43,363 nucleotides of DNA, taken from assembly GCA_903858115.1 (NCBI GenBank), contig CAIOHR010000154.1, positions 1-43,363 of the forward strand. The letters are read 5' to 3'. Shown here piece by piece: positions 1 through 9,667 of the stretch. The position numbers and the translations under genes are program-made. The notes beneath the pieces were generated by a model that worked only from the letters and a program-made list of their open reading frames with translations, was not told the origin of the DNA and made no database searches. The stretch comes from an uncultured Pirellula sp. Its GTDB lineage: Bacteria > Planctomycetota > Planctomycetia > Pirellulales > Pirellulaceae. The number at the start of each line of letters is the position of its first letter. Positions within the stretch are counted from its first letter, which is position 1.

Positions 1-164
1 TGTCTAGTCGTTCCGATTTTTCTTTAATCGCCGATAGCATCGAACCGCTCGAGATGCACACTTGGCTCGAATCGCGGTCTCATGGTTCGGCAACCGATGG
101 AGCAAGCGCGACTCGAGGTTGAATTCGCACGGAAAACCAAGAATAGCTAATTCAAAACTGTGCA

Positions 165-200
165 TGTCCTTTAATTTTTTCTTGTCCTTTAATTTTTTCT
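165..200. repeat. 18-bp perfect tandem duplication
   Basis: The 18-mer TGTCCTTTAATTTTTTCT occurs twice back to back (165-182 and 183-200) with no mismatch. It is AT-rich in a region of otherwise mixed composition. It most likely arose by replication slippage and has no obvious function. Confidence 0.85.
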
Positions 201-314
201 TCAGCGACTTAAGAGTATTGGGGAACGATCCCTGGAGATATAGTCCGTCCAAAGTGCCGACATTGGTCTTTGAAAATGTCAGCTTTTCCGGGGTGTGACG
301 GTTTTTCTGTGGTT

Positions 315-331
315 TGACGGTCCGACCGTCA
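315..331. repeat. Short inverted repeat TGACGGT-CCG-ACCGTCA
   Basis: Seven-base perfect arms (315-321 and 325-331) flank a 3-base loop, with partial pairing beyond the arms (GGTT and AACC, one base offset). A further TGACGGT copy lies just upstream at about 296-302. There is no T-run after it, so a terminator is unlikely. It could be a protein binding site or a decayed repeat. Confidence 0.5.
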
Positions 332-508
332 CAACCCTAACGGCAAACCCAACTTAATCGGATTTTTCTTCCCATTTTACCAAGTTCTTCAAAGCATTTA
401 CGGACGGAGAGTCGATACCAGATAAGACGAAATAGGCAAATAATCCGCCTGTTCCGATTCCCAAGGTAGGGATGAGGATAGCGACACCAAACCAAGGAGG
501 GTTCCATC

Positions 509-1654
509 GTGACAGGATTTTTCGTCCGGCAACGAACGGACTTGCTCACCATCCTTCACGCAACTCTTCCGTTTTTCGGTGTTCTGCTGTTGTTGCATAG
601 CGCGATCGGGCAAGACCCCCTCTCGCAGTATCCTTCGACCGCAAATAGCGATAGATCTTCCGACGTGATTCGAATTGCCCCATTGCCTGGCGCGATCGAT
701 TCACCTGTTATCACGGCAATGGATGTTTCGCCGAATCAGACGCTACTGGCTGCTGCAGGAGACGACCACTCGATACGTTTGATATCAATCGACGATCGAA
801 AAGAGTTTGCAGTTTTCCTGGGGCACGATGATTGGGTGCGTTCTGTTGACTTCTCGGAAAGTGGTAAGTTTCTTGCTTCGTGCGATGATGATGGCTGGGT
901 AAGAGTATGGGATGTATCTAGCAAGAAACTGTTGGTCGCAGCACAAGCGGCTCATTCCCTCTACTCTGTTTCTTTCTTGGATGACGAAACGCTTTTCTCG
1001 GTTGGCTTCAGTCCCAATGTTTATCGAGTGGACATTAGCATTGAAAAAATCCAGTTAGAACACGCCTGTGATTGCAGAGATCTTCGAGCGATCGAGATAT
1101 CACCAACAAAAAAACATATCGCTTATGCAGGTCGCGATGGAGTGCTCCGAGTTCGCACTTGGGATGGTCAAAAATCAAATGCATGGTCAATGGCAAAATT
1201 GCACTTGGAACGCGTTCGATCGCTCAAATTTTCGCCGGACGGTACGTCCGTGACGTCCGTTGGAGAAGATCGGCGAGTGGTCCAATACGATATCTCTACG
1301 AAATCAATAATCGAACAAACAGAGATTCGTGGTGGCAAGCTGCTAGGGCTGTGTCCGTTGGACAGCGAACGATTCGCCGTGTCCGGTTCCGACAACACCA
1401 TTCGCATTCTTGGTTGGGACTCGACAGTTCCCCAGCTGAAGCTTGTCGGGCACGATGGTTCAGTGAGTGTTCTTCAGAAGTCGGATCGATACCTTTTCTC
1501 CACAGGATTTGATACGACGATACGCATCTGGGATTTGCAGCGTGCCTTTCGTGAGCGTGATCATCAAGGACGGTATTCGCACCCAGTTGCGGCCCAGTTC
1601 GAAGACTCAGGACTGACAAAGCCTGGCAAGCTTGTAAAAGCTCCAATTCAATAA
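509..1654 (+). CDS. Secreted WD40-repeat protein
   Basis: This is a 381-residue protein predicted to be exported and to fold as a beta-propeller. The GTG start is preceded at 8 nt by a full AAGGAGG (494-500), so the start is well supported. Residues 1-35 form a signal-like segment with a hydrophobic core and a cut region near HSAIGQ. From about residue 60 there are six or seven WD40-type blades with recognisable endings such as DDGWVRVWDVS, DGVLRVRTWD, DNTIRILGWD and DTTIRIWDLQ. WD40 propellers are binding platforms and no catalytic residues are expected. The gene lies 45 bp before the giant surface protein on the same strand, so the two may be co-transcribed and act together at the cell surface, which is inference. 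The partner ligand is unknown. Confidence 0.85.
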   Translation: MTGFFVRQRTDLLTILHATLPFFGVLLLLHSAIGQDPLSQYPSTANSDRSSDVIRIAPLPGAIDSPVITAMDVSPNQTLLAAAGDDHSIRLISIDDRKEFAVFLGHDDWVRSVDFSESGKFLASCDDDGWVRVWDVSSKKLLVAAQAAHSLYSVSFLDDETLFSVGFSPNVYRVDISIEKIQLEHACDCRDLRAIEISPTKKHIAYAGRDGVLRVRTWDGQKSNAWSMAKLHLERVRSLKFSPDGTSVTSVGEDRRVVQYDISTKSIIEQTEIRGGKLLGLCPLDSERFAVSGSDNTIRILGWDSTVPQLKLVGHDGSVSVLQKSDRYLFSTGFDTTIRIWDLQRAFRERDHQGRYSHPVAAQFEDSGLTKPGKLVKAPIQ

Positions 1655-1699
1655 TCCTTTCGCACACCACACCTAAACTCCACATGGAAGGATCGAACC

Positions 1700-4600
1700 G
1701 TGTCTTGGAAACGACGCATTGATCGATGGAAGACGAGCTTGGCTGTGCATTCTCTTTTCAATCGAAGCAGCCTTTCTTCGGGAGATATCCCTACAAAGTG
1801 CGTTGCTCGCTCCACCGCTTCTCGATCGACTCATCCCATGAAACTAAATACTAGCAAGGTGCGGCGGTCGATTCTGGAGTCTCTAGAATCGCGAACCATG
1901 TTCAATGTAGATCCGATTTGGATCGGTGGTGTCTACATCGAGGAAGATGGCGGCTCAGATCTTCACGGTGATTCCCTCTTTGTTCAATTCAGAGGAGGTG
2001 CTCCTGATACGAAACTCACAAAGCTTTTGATCAACACCGATCAAGGGCTTCCTGGCTTCAGCCAAGGAGATAATCTCTTCGATACGTTCAAGGGCGGGCG
2101 AGGAGCGGACGAGGCCTTCGCATTCCAGATCGTGGGCGAGGATGGCAGGTTCTCCGCCGCGAATGTAGGGGTTGAACTCTCGGATGGAGGCATGCTTCTC
2201 ACACTGACATTTGATAACTTCCGTTCGACCGACCGATTGAAGATTTCCGTCGATGTCGATGAAGTGCAGTTCCTGAACGATCCAAACAATATCCCACTCT
2301 TTAACAGTGATCTCGATCCGATTACCTCAGGTGCCGAGTTTGCCCGATCCAAACTCACAGCTTACTTTAGCGCTCCGCACTTTGAAGACGCGATTGCCAA
2401 TACCGTTTACCGAAACGAATACGATCAGGAGTTCGTGGGTTCTGGATTAACATTACCCAAAGATAACGATGGCGGCCTTCGAGATCGAACAGCGGGTACG
2501 GCAACCAGCATCGTGCAAATACCCAAGCCGATCTCATTGAGCGGCACGGTATACGTGGACAACAATCTCAACTTGATCCAGGAAACGGCTGAGAAGGGCA
2601 TTCCTAATGTGACTCTGGAGTTGTTCCGACTTCAGAATGGCAACTATGTCACCACGGGACACACGACGACCACCAATTTGCTTGGACAATACGAGTTTGG
2701 CGTCAATTTAGGCTTGCAGCCAGGTACCTATCAGGTGCGAGAGGTACAGCCGAACGGTTACTTGAGTGTGGGAGCCATGAAGGGCTTGCTGAATGGAAAC
2801 GAGTTAGGGAAAACGGTGAGCGGAAACAAAGATATCTTGACCGACATCAGTATTCCGCTGGGGGATTCGCATGGGACTCGACTCGATTTTGCGGAAGCGC
2901 AACCCGTTACAATTCGAGGATTCGTTTACAGCGACCTGGACGATGATGGTGTTCGTGAAAATGGGGAAATCGGAATTGGAGGCATCGAGATTCAAATCGT
3001 TTCGATAGAAACGATTTCCGGCACGATCAACCAGACGATTCGCACCAATTCCGATGGTTCCTACCGATTTGAAGGCCTGCCTCCAGGGCGTTATCAAGTC
3101 ATTCAAAGAGAACAACCCGTTGGATACCTGGACGGAAAAGATAGCCCAGGCACGATCAATGGCCAGACGCGAGGACGTTCTACGGTAAATGATCAGATCA
3201 CCGAGATCGACCTGCGTGGTGCGGAAGAGGGTGTTGATTACAACTTTGGCGAGATTCTGCCGGCCTCCGTTTCAGGTCATGTCTATCACGATGCGAATGA
3301 TGATGGAATCTTTCAATCAACCGAAGACGGTATCAGCAATGTGATCGTCAGACTGGAGAGCAGTAACGGAGTCTCGGAGATTCGCACCGATAATTTGGGT
3401 CGATATCGATTTGAAGGACTTACGCCGGGCTCCTATCGGATCATTGAGGTTACTCCGACAGGCTACCTCGATGGCAAGGATCGAGTCGGCATCGTCTCGG
3501 GATCGGTCGTCGGAGTGATCGATGGAAATGATGCGATCCGATCCATCGCATTGAATGCTGGTAACTCCGGCGTTGATTACAATTTCGGCGAACTGTTACC
3601 AAGCAGTCTATCGGGTCATGTGTATGTAGATGCGGATGGCGATTGCATGCGTGATCCTGAGGAAGATCCATTAGGGAACGTTCTGATTGAACTGTTGGGC
3701 GAGAATGGTGTAGTCATTGAAACTACGAGGACCGACAGCGAAGGTCGCTATCAGTTCGATAATTTGCGCCCTGGCATGTATGCCATCCGAGAAACACAAC
3801 CTGATGGCTACTTCCAAGGTGGACAAATGGCTCCTCCTGGGGTGGGGCTCACCGATCAAACCGATCTCATTCGAGAAATTCGATTGAGTTCTGGACAAAG
3901 TATCAGTCAACTAGACTTCTGTGAAGTGCCACCCGCCATCATCTCTGGATATGTGTTCCAGGATGGTGACGAAATCCTCACCCAAAATGGCCAACCGCCC
4001 GAATCTCTCTTGGGGATTCGCGATGGGGTTCGGGACGCGACAGACAAGCCGATCAGCGGTGTCGTTCTAGAGTTGCGAACTCGTACGGGGCAGCGCATTC
4101 CATCCCTAAACGCGTTGCCTGGCATCTATCAGACGGAAACCCTTCGAGTCACAACGGATGAAAACGGTTACTATGAGTTCCGCGGATTGCGATCTGGAGC
4201 ATTTCACGTTTATCAAGTGCAACCGAATGGATACTTCGATGGTCGCGATACACCGGGTTCTAGTTTCGGTAGCTTTGCGATCAACGTGGATGACGCAGGC
4301 GATCAAGATCAACTCGGTATCATCGAGCTTCTTGCGATCGATCCGAGTACGAATCCAGGTAGCGATGCTATCTTGATGATCAATCTGGAGTCTGGAGGCC
4401 GATCTATAGAGAATAACTTCAGTGAGATCATCGTGGCTGCATTGCCACCGGATGAACCCAGAACGCCAGCACCTCCACCAGAATCTCGAAGGCCGCCGAT
4501 CACTCCTGCACCAGTGAATGGTTATGCTTCCGTCAATTTCGATCGAATGCTTGTCATACCACCGATCGTAGCCAAGACTCCTGATGTCCCACTCTATGCC

Positions 4601-5620
4601 TATGTGGAAGAATACACATGGCATTTGAGCATTATCAATGCTGGCGAGCCACGTGGTCCGCAAACCGGCAAGAGGGTCAGTCGTGAACGAGTCAAGGCTT
4701 CGGCTGTGGTTTTGAATCCAACGCACTGGACCATTGACACGATGGATCGAGGACAATGGACTGTCGTTTCTACCACGAAGACAAAGATCGCCAGGTTGAC
4801 GCGAGATGCCTTTGACATCGCGGGAGCAAAGCAACTGGCAGGTGACTTCAACGGAGACGGAAGAGACGAGCTGGCTCTGTTCAAAGATGGTGAATGGCTG
4901 TTGGATATCAATGGCGATGGAGTATGGGACGAGGGCGATTTATGGGCAAGTCTAGGCAAAAGTGGCGACGAACCGATCATTGGTGACTGGGATGGGGATG
5001 GAAAAGATGATATTGGAATCTTCGGTCCGGAGTGGGATGGTGACGAAGAAGCCTTGGTACGCGAACCGGGATTGCCTGACCCAGAAAATAGACATGTGAC
5101 ACGACCCAAGAACGTTCCACCAGGGGACTCGAGCATTCAACAAGAGCGATTGATGCAACGAAGTTTAAGTGGAAGTCCTAGATCCGATGTGATCGATCAC
5201 GTGTTCCGCTTTGGTGGAGATGTTGATCAACCTGTCGCTGGAGACTTCAATGGCGATGGTGTTTCCACGTTGGGAATTTTCAACAATGGATCCTGGCGAC
5301 TGGACGTCAATGGAGACGGGGTGTTCACCGAAGAAGTCGACTCCTACTTCGAGTTTGGCAAACCAGACGATATCGCTGTCGTTGGTGACTTCAACGGCGA
5401 CGGTCTAGACGAAGTTGCTGTTGTGCGAGGTAGTGATCTCATTGTCGATAGCAATGGCAATGGAGCATGGGACGTGACGGATAGCGTGTTTAAAATCGAG
5501 GGAGAGGGAAACAATGTTGTCGTCGGTGATTTCGACGGAGACAGCATTGACGAAGCAGCCTTTTACGCGAATCTGCCAGTGCACGAAAGCATAGAATCCA
5601 GAACCGCTTCGCGACTATGA
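1700..5620 (+). CDS. Giant surface protein with Cna-B/SdrD-like repeats and DFNGDG repeats
   Basis: This is a 1306-residue predicted cell-surface protein. The GTG start has GGAAGGA about 8 nt upstream. The alternative ATG at 1838 has no ribosome site. Residues 55-70 carry RRSILESLESRTMF, a variant of the LExR-type motif common near the start of long planctomycete exported proteins. Residues 70-270 form a region I do not recognise. Five Cna-B/SdrD-type prealbumin-like repeats begin near residues 279, 404, 523, 637 and 748, each opening with a form of SGxVYxDxxDDG and closing with GxYxVxExxPxGY. A Pro-rich linker follows (about 914-938). The C-terminal third has at least six DFNGDG or DWDGDG calcium-type loops (about 1046-1287), as in FG-GAP/VCBS proteins. 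Such proteins usually act in adhesion or matrix building. There is no LPXTG or obvious membrane anchor. Confidence 0.85.
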   Translation: MSWKRRIDRWKTSLAVHSLFNRSSLSSGDIPTKCVARSTASRSTHPMKLNTSKVRRSILESLESRTMFNVDPIWIGGVYIEEDGGSDLHGDSLFVQFRGGAPDTKLTKLLINTDQGLPGFSQGDNLFDTFKGGRGADEAFAFQIVGEDGRFSAANVGVELSDGGMLLTLTFDNFRSTDRLKISVDVDEVQFLNDPNNIPLFNSDLDPITSGAEFARSKLTAYFSAPHFEDAIANTVYRNEYDQEFVGSGLTLPKDNDGGLRDRTAGTATSIVQIPKPISLSGTVYVDNNLNLIQETAEKGIPNVTLELFRLQNGNYVTTGHTTTTNLLGQYEFGVNLGLQPGTYQVREVQPNGYLSVGAMKGLLNGNELGKTVSGNKDILTDISIPLGDSHGTRLDFAEAQPVTIRGFVYSDLDDDGVRENGEIGIGGIEIQIVSIETISGTINQTIRTNSDGSYRFEGLPPGRYQVIQREQPVGYLDGKDSPGTINGQTRGRSTVNDQITEIDLRGAEEGVDYNFGEILPASVSGHVYHDANDDGIFQSTEDGISNVIVRLESSNGVSEIRTDNLGRYRFEGLTPGSYRIIEVTPTGYLDGKDRVGIVSGSVVGVIDGNDAIRSIALNAGNSGVDYNFGELLPSSLSGHVYVDADGDCMRDPEEDPLGNVLIELLGENGVVIETTRTDSEGRYQFDNLRPGMYAIRETQPDGYFQGGQMAPPGVGLTDQTDLIREIRLSSGQSISQLDFCEVPPAIISGYVFQDGDEILTQNGQPPESLLGIRDGVRDATDKPISGVVLELRTRTGQRIPSLNALPGIYQTETLRVTTDENGYYEFRGLRSGAFHVYQVQPNGYFDGRDTPGSSFGSFAINVDDAGDQDQLGIIELLAIDPSTNPGSDAILMINLESGGRSIENNFSEIIVAALPPDEPRTPAPPPESRRPPITPAPVNGYASVNFDRMLVIPPIVAKTPDVPLYAYVEEYTWHLSIINAGEPRGPQTGKRVSRERVKASAVVLNPTHWTIDTMDRGQWTVVSTTKTKIARLTRDAFDIAGAKQLAGDFNGDGRDELALFKDGEWLLDINGDGVWDEGDLWASLGKSGDEPIIGDWDGDGKDDIGIFGPEWDGDEEALVREPGLPDPENRHVTRPKNVPPGDSSIQQERLMQRSLSGSPRSDVIDHVFRFGGDVDQPVAGDFNGDGVSTLGIFNNGSWRLDVNGDGVFTEEVDSYFEFGKPDDIAVVGDFNGDGLDEVAVVRGSDLIVDSNGNGAWDVTDSVFKIEGEGNNVVVGDFDGDSIDEAAFYANLPVHESIESRTASRL

Positions 5621-5630
5621 TCGGTCGCGA

Positions 5631-7124
5631 CTAGGTTCGGTCGCGGATCATCCGCTGGAGTATATTGCGAGTGATCGTCTGCACACGGGAGTCGACCCCT
5701 TGCGGCGCGGTGTAGACTTTGGGTGTCTGGTAGCCGGGTGGTGCACTTAAACCATCTGCCCACCAGCAGGTTGCAGCATTGAAAACGACGTTCTTTTTGG
5801 GACCGTAATAGGTAGTCGCGGTATACACTCCTCCATTGGGCTGATTGGGAGCGGACTGTGTCTCACCCGTTGCTACAATTTCGAGACCAGGGATCGGAGC
5901 GGGATCGCCATGCCATTCCCATCCAATCAAACCAGGGATTCGATCGCCTGGCTTCATGCCGGTGTTCTCGTAGATCCAATGCTCGGGCTTCGAACAAATC
6001 CAATCGGCTCCACCCGTCACGGGACCCGTGCTGTGGGCACCGATCAATTCGTTCGCATATGGACGCTCGTGAACCAGTGTGCTCATAGCACTGAACTCAC
6101 GTGTTCCACCCGGTGGGCCGAACACCCCAACTCTCCGAATCGAACGAGTGCCTTCATCCCACAGGACCTTGCCGCATACTGCGTTACCCGAGAAGAATCC
6201 TACGTGTGTTCCGCTTGCAATCGCTTGCTGCATGTTTCGAAACATATCTATTGTCCAATACTCGTCGTGCCCAACACTGAGAAATCCTTTGCAACGCGAT
6301 GCATGGCTCGCGTCGCGATGTAGATCGGTGTTGGATACATATGTAACATCGAACCCTTCTTTCTCTAGAAAGTAAACAAATGGATACTCCCAAAGGAAGA
6401 ACTCTCCGGATCCAATCGATAGAGGAGCATCGAGAATTTGGCAATACTTCCCATAGGGGCGGTTGAAGCTGACCTCCGCGACGTCTCCCCAATGCCATGG
6501 GTTCTTACCATCGTCGTACAGCGAGTACTGCGATGGCCATCGATTGTACGCTTGCCACGTGTGATCACTGCATTGGAATACGAGATCCGTTCGTCGATCG
6601 TCTCGGACGATGAAGATAATGTAACTTTGCAGTCCTTCTACTTCTTCTGTCAACTTGGCGACATAGACGCCGCTCACCCAGTCGCTGGGGATCTTGTAAC
6701 GATGCGTCGTTTCCCACCTGCAATCCATAAGCCGGCGATTACCAGGCTCAGGCGTGGGTTGCGAAAAGCAATCGACTCCTGGAAGAGACGCCATCTGTCG
6801 GCCTCCGGTACCACCATAAAAGCCGATGCGAAACAAATCGGTCCGCACTCGTGCCTTTCTATTGGTTGATATTTTGAATTCGATATCCTCTCCGACGGCA
6901 ACACTCGCGTGAGAAGCATAACCTTCGATCCAAGGACAGCGATACTTCGTGGCAGGATCGATTCGAGTCTTGGTCAGCATCCAATTGCTGGTGCCATCTC
7001 TCTGATTCTCTTCGAGGACGAGAGAACTTTTCCCTGGGGAATTTCCTTGACCACTCACCCAGCGTGGACTGGCCATACAGGTGGAGGCTATACCGAGTAT
7101 TGCTTGACGGCGAGGAATGTTCAT
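5631..7124 (-). CDS. Tat-exported N,N-dimethylformamidase-like protein
   Basis: This is a 497-residue protein. I chose the ATG at 7124 because it gives a twin-arginine signal (IPRRQAILG, residues 3-11) followed by a hydrophobic stretch and SGQG. An upstream in-frame start at 7208 would bury the signal. The body resembles the C-terminal domain of the N,N-dimethylformamidase beta subunit, a family widespread in planctomycetes. Recognisable blocks are FRIGFYGGTGG, WQAYNRWPSQYSLYD, GHDEYWTIDM, FFSGNAVCGKVLW and IGWEWHGDP. The family reference enzyme hydrolyses an amide using a mononuclear iron. Most exported homologues have no known substrate, so the activity here is open. The gene converges on the surface-protein gene with a 10-bp gap and is divergent from the WYL regulator. 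Confidence 0.75.
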   Translation of the reverse strand: MNIPRRQAILGIASTCMASPRWVSGQGNSPGKSSLVLEENQRDGTSNWMLTKTRIDPATKYRCPWIEGYASHASVAVGEDIEFKISTNRKARVRTDLFRIGFYGGTGGRQMASLPGVDCFSQPTPEPGNRRLMDCRWETTHRYKIPSDWVSGVYVAKLTEEVEGLQSYIIFIVRDDRRTDLVFQCSDHTWQAYNRWPSQYSLYDDGKNPWHWGDVAEVSFNRPYGKYCQILDAPLSIGSGEFFLWEYPFVYFLEKEGFDVTYVSNTDLHRDASHASRCKGFLSVGHDEYWTIDMFRNMQQAIASGTHVGFFSGNAVCGKVLWDEGTRSIRRVGVFGPPGGTREFSAMSTLVHERPYANELIGAHSTGPVTGGADWICSKPEHWIYENTGMKPGDRIPGLIGWEWHGDPAPIPGLEIVATGETQSAPNQPNGGVYTATTYYGPKKNVVFNAATCWWADGLSAPPGYQTPKVYTAPQGVDSRVQTITRNILQRMIRDRT

Positions 7125-7336
7125 TTTGGCAGGATGGTTCGGAGAAAATGGCGTGGATACAAAGGAAATTTTACCCAACTTTGCTCGTGATTGTTGGGGC
7201 CATTGCAAAGGATCGATGTAAACGGTCGGTGTGCTTCAATGCTTGTTGCCGAAGCTGTGTGATCTTGATACGATCCAATGCGATCCAACCGAAATGAACG
7301 GCGGTTGATACTCCAATCTCATCTCTGGAATTCTCA

Positions 7337-8353
7337 GTGGCACGCAACGAACAACTTATTCGCCAGCACAAAATTCTCCAAATCCTCGAACGTCGTCGTT
7401 ATGGAGCGACACTGGAAGATTTGCGAGATTCGGTCGTCGAAGAACTAGGATTGTCGAGCTTGCATGTGCGAAGCATTCGTCGCGATCTCGAGGCGTTACA
7501 AGCGGCCGGTATGAATCTCATTACGGAAGAGATCGATTCTGGCAAGGTTTGGAAACTAAGCCGCGTCGACAAAGGACTTCATAAAATCACCATCAATGCT
7601 AGCGAATTAATTGCGTTGTCGATGGGGCGTGATTTGTTGCTGCCGCTAGTTGGCACGCAGTTTTGGCAAGGGATTGAGGCGTTCTGGAACAAGATTCGCG
7701 AACAATTGCCCGCGGGTGTTTGGGAGCATTATCAGCGATACCGACGAACGTTGCGGGTCCTCGGTGTTCCTGCCAAAACGTATGAGAAGCAACAGGGGAT
7801 TTTGAAAACGGTGAACCGTTCCATTCAAGAGCATCGTATTATGGAAGTCGAATACGAGTCGATTGGCAAACCGATCGCCACGCGCTACCTGGAGCCTTAC
7901 GGACTAGCCCTTTACCAAGCTAGCATTTATGTCGTCGCTATAGAGGAAGGAAAAGACCTGGATAAAGACCCCGAGGATCGTTTGCGCCATTGGAAACTAG
8001 ACCGCTTCTCGAAAGCCACTGCTTTGGATCGCTGGTACAAATTCCGAGAAGAGATCGATTTGGAAGCACACCTTGGACAGAGCGTCGGAATTTTCAGCGG
8101 CGACGAACCGGTGAACTACAAGATCTGGCTATCGCGCAATGCAGCCCGATGGATACAAGAGGATCCGTGGCACGCGCAGCAACGACTCGATCACAACGAG
8201 GATGGTACCTGCATTTTGAATGTTCCAGCCTATCAACCGATGGAGATCATCCCTCAGGTTCTCAAGCTAGGAAGCGAGGCGAAATTGCTGGAACCCGCGT
8301 CTGCCAGAAAAGAAATGAAGAAGATCGTGCAGACAATGAACGAACTCTACTAA
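7337..8353 (+). CDS. WYL-domain transcriptional regulator
   Basis: This is a 338-residue cytoplasmic regulator. Residues 8-65 form a DeoR-type winged helix-turn-helix (ILQILERRRYGATLEDL, then SIRRDLEALQAAG). The middle and end match the WYL plus WCX layout: MEVEYESIGKP, TRYLEPYGLALYQASIYVVA with the Y-L-like core, DRWYKF, and a C-terminal helical region. The start is GTG. WYL domains bind nucleic acids or nucleotide-derived ligands and often control stress or defence genes. The 212 bp separating it from the divergent dimethylformamidase-like gene could hold a shared operator, but I see no clear palindrome there. Confidence 0.85.
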   Translation: MARNEQLIRQHKILQILERRRYGATLEDLRDSVVEELGLSSLHVRSIRRDLEALQAAGMNLITEEIDSGKVWKLSRVDKGLHKITINASELIALSMGRDLLLPLVGTQFWQGIEAFWNKIREQLPAGVWEHYQRYRRTLRVLGVPAKTYEKQQGILKTVNRSIQEHRIMEVEYESIGKPIATRYLEPYGLALYQASIYVVAIEEGKDLDKDPEDRLRHWKLDRFSKATALDRWYKFREEIDLEAHLGQSVGIFSGDEPVNYKIWLSRNAARWIQEDPWHAQQRLDHNEDGTCILNVPAYQPMEIIPQVLKLGSEAKLLEPASARKEMKKIVQTMNELY

Positions 8354-8714
8354 ACGGCTCGGCCATTCGACGAGCGGCTGGTCGCGCCGTTCTGGCGGCT
8401 GGTCCCCATTGCGCTGATGGAAAACGCTTAAGAAATCTATGGTGAGAAAGCAGGGTATACGCTAATCCCTCGCGATCCAACGGTTGAGACAATTCCGAGG
8501 ATCTCTACGCCCGCTTCCAACAACCATTCATGCTCACTTCTGTTCTCCTAGATGAACGCACTATCCCTCAACCCGCCTTCGGCACCCTTCTCCCTTGCCG
8601 CAAGGGAGAAGGGAGGGGGATGAGGGTTGCGATCGACCTGCCCAATGCGGCGCGACAGAAAAAACAAAAGGACATGCACAGAATATTGCATTCTGTCTGA
8701 GCGATCCCGAACGT
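8354..8714. other. Gene-free gap with DUF1559 relic and a hairpin
   Basis: I find no intact gene in these 361 bases. Two items are visible. A relic at about 8362-8405 reads on the minus strand as PAARTARPAARRM, the signature that follows the hydrophobic helix in DUF1559 proteins. It also matches the DUF1559 pseudogene DNA near 9905-9945. A 13-bp perfect hairpin with a CCG loop lies at 8585-8613. Confidence 0.6.
8585..8613. repeat. Perfect 13-bp hairpin repeat
   Basis: CCCTTCTCCCTTG (8585-8597) pairs perfectly with CAAGGGAGAAGGG (8601-8613) across a CCG loop. It sits between converging genes (7337-8353 plus, 8715-9593 minus). Purine-rich sequence rather than a T-run follows it. I read it as a dispersed intergenic repeat that could also slow transcription from both sides. 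Confidence 0.7.
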
Positions 8715-9593
8715 TCACGCTCGCCGCTGTAAAGAAGACAAGAACGGAATCCATCGACTAGGATTCTCAGCCCAGGTCGCGAATTCATACCCAGTCTGCT
8801 TGTGGAATAGGCTCAGCAAAATCTTCATGTGTCTCAGCTCCCGCCGATGCACATTTGTCGACAGGAAATTCCATAAAATTAGCTCGACAAACGTCATCGC
8901 GCCAAAACGTCTTGAGTACCTGGACGACTCGTCACTTCTTTCGCGGACTGCGTCTACAGCGTCTCTGATCAAGAGTCGAAAGTCTTTGAATCGCTCCCTA
9001 TCATGCCCGGGCTCATTCCTTCCGGCGCGAAGCAACCAACCTGAAGAGATACAGTTTTGGCTGTTCACTAAATACACGTCAATTTCGCAACGCCCGCAAT
9101 GTCGCTCGCCACCAAAGATACTCATGGGAAACAATGTGCCCTTGCATTTGGAGCATCGTGGCCCCTGCTGTTCATCGATGGGCTTCTGGGGTCGCAGATG
9201 ATTGTTCGTGTCTGGCGCCGTCACAAGAGGAACATTCGGTAATTGATTGTCAAACCAATTGGCAAGCCCCTGATCGGCGACTTCATCTTGCTTTGGCGCT
9301 GTGACAGTTATTGAACTACCACACTTAGGACACTTCAACGATTGTCCCGCAAGATCCTGCTTGATCCGGAGTTTCGCGCCACACTTGCAATTTACGGAAG
9401 CAAATTTTGCTTGTTTGCTCGCAACATCTGTATCCGTGATCTCAGTAGTATCCATTATCGGCAATGCGGTGGAAACTGGCTGGGCTGGGACAGACATAGG
9501 TGCACGGCATGAAGGGCACTGGATGCGTTTGCCCGCGAGACGTGCTTGCACTGCGAATCGTTTCCCACATTGGCATGATATTTTGATTGTCAT
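8715..9593 (-). CDS. Zinc-ribbon protein of unknown function
   Basis: This is a 292-residue protein. The ATG at 9593 has GAGGAAA about 8 nt upstream, which favours it over an in-frame start 33 bp earlier. Three Cys4 zinc-ribbon units are visible: CQCGKRF with CPSC (about residues 8-30), CKCGAKL with CPKCG (about 70-95), and CSKCKGTL with CGRCE (about 150-175). The first two also share the LAGKR/LAGQS linker, so they are repeats of one another. The C-terminal 110 residues have no zinc motif and are rich in Arg, with one hydrophobic segment (FVELILWNFLS). Planctomycetes have many such ribbon proteins. I do not recognise a specific family and propose no function. Confidence 0.7.
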   Translation of the reverse strand: MTIKISCQCGKRFAVQARLAGKRIQCPSCRAPMSVPAQPVSTALPIMDTTEITDTDVASKQAKFASVNCKCGAKLRIKQDLAGQSLKCPKCGSSITVTAPKQDEVADQGLANWFDNQLPNVPLVTAPDTNNHLRPQKPIDEQQGPRCSKCKGTLFPMSIFGGERHCGRCEIDVYLVNSQNCISSGWLLRAGRNEPGHDRERFKDFRLLIRDAVDAVRERSDESSRYSRRFGAMTFVELILWNFLSTNVHRRELRHMKILLSLFHKQTGYEFATWAENPSRWIPFLSSLQRRA

Positions 9594-9667
9594 TCGTTGT
9601 TTCCTCGCCGCAAGTGGGATCAGCATAACTCTACAACTCAGTGTTGGCTGGATCCCCTAGATTATTC

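Larger units (their letters stand above)
1..508. other. Left-edge region without a recognised gene
   Basis: I find no convincing gene in these 508 bases. The open frames present on both strands are short, low in complexity and lack a ribosome binding site. The stretch holds an 18-bp tandem duplication at 165-200 and a small inverted repeat at 315-331, and it ends with the AAGGAGG ribosome binding site (494-500) of the next gene. The promoter of that gene probably lies here, but I cannot point to a convincing -35/-10 pair. Confidence 0.5.

Noticed and set aside
4106..4834. Minus-strand open frame of 242 codons inside the surface-protein gene
   Set aside because: It is the antisense of clear Cna-B and DFNGDG repeats. 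Composition (Arg, Ile, Ser, Trp) is that of a shadow frame.
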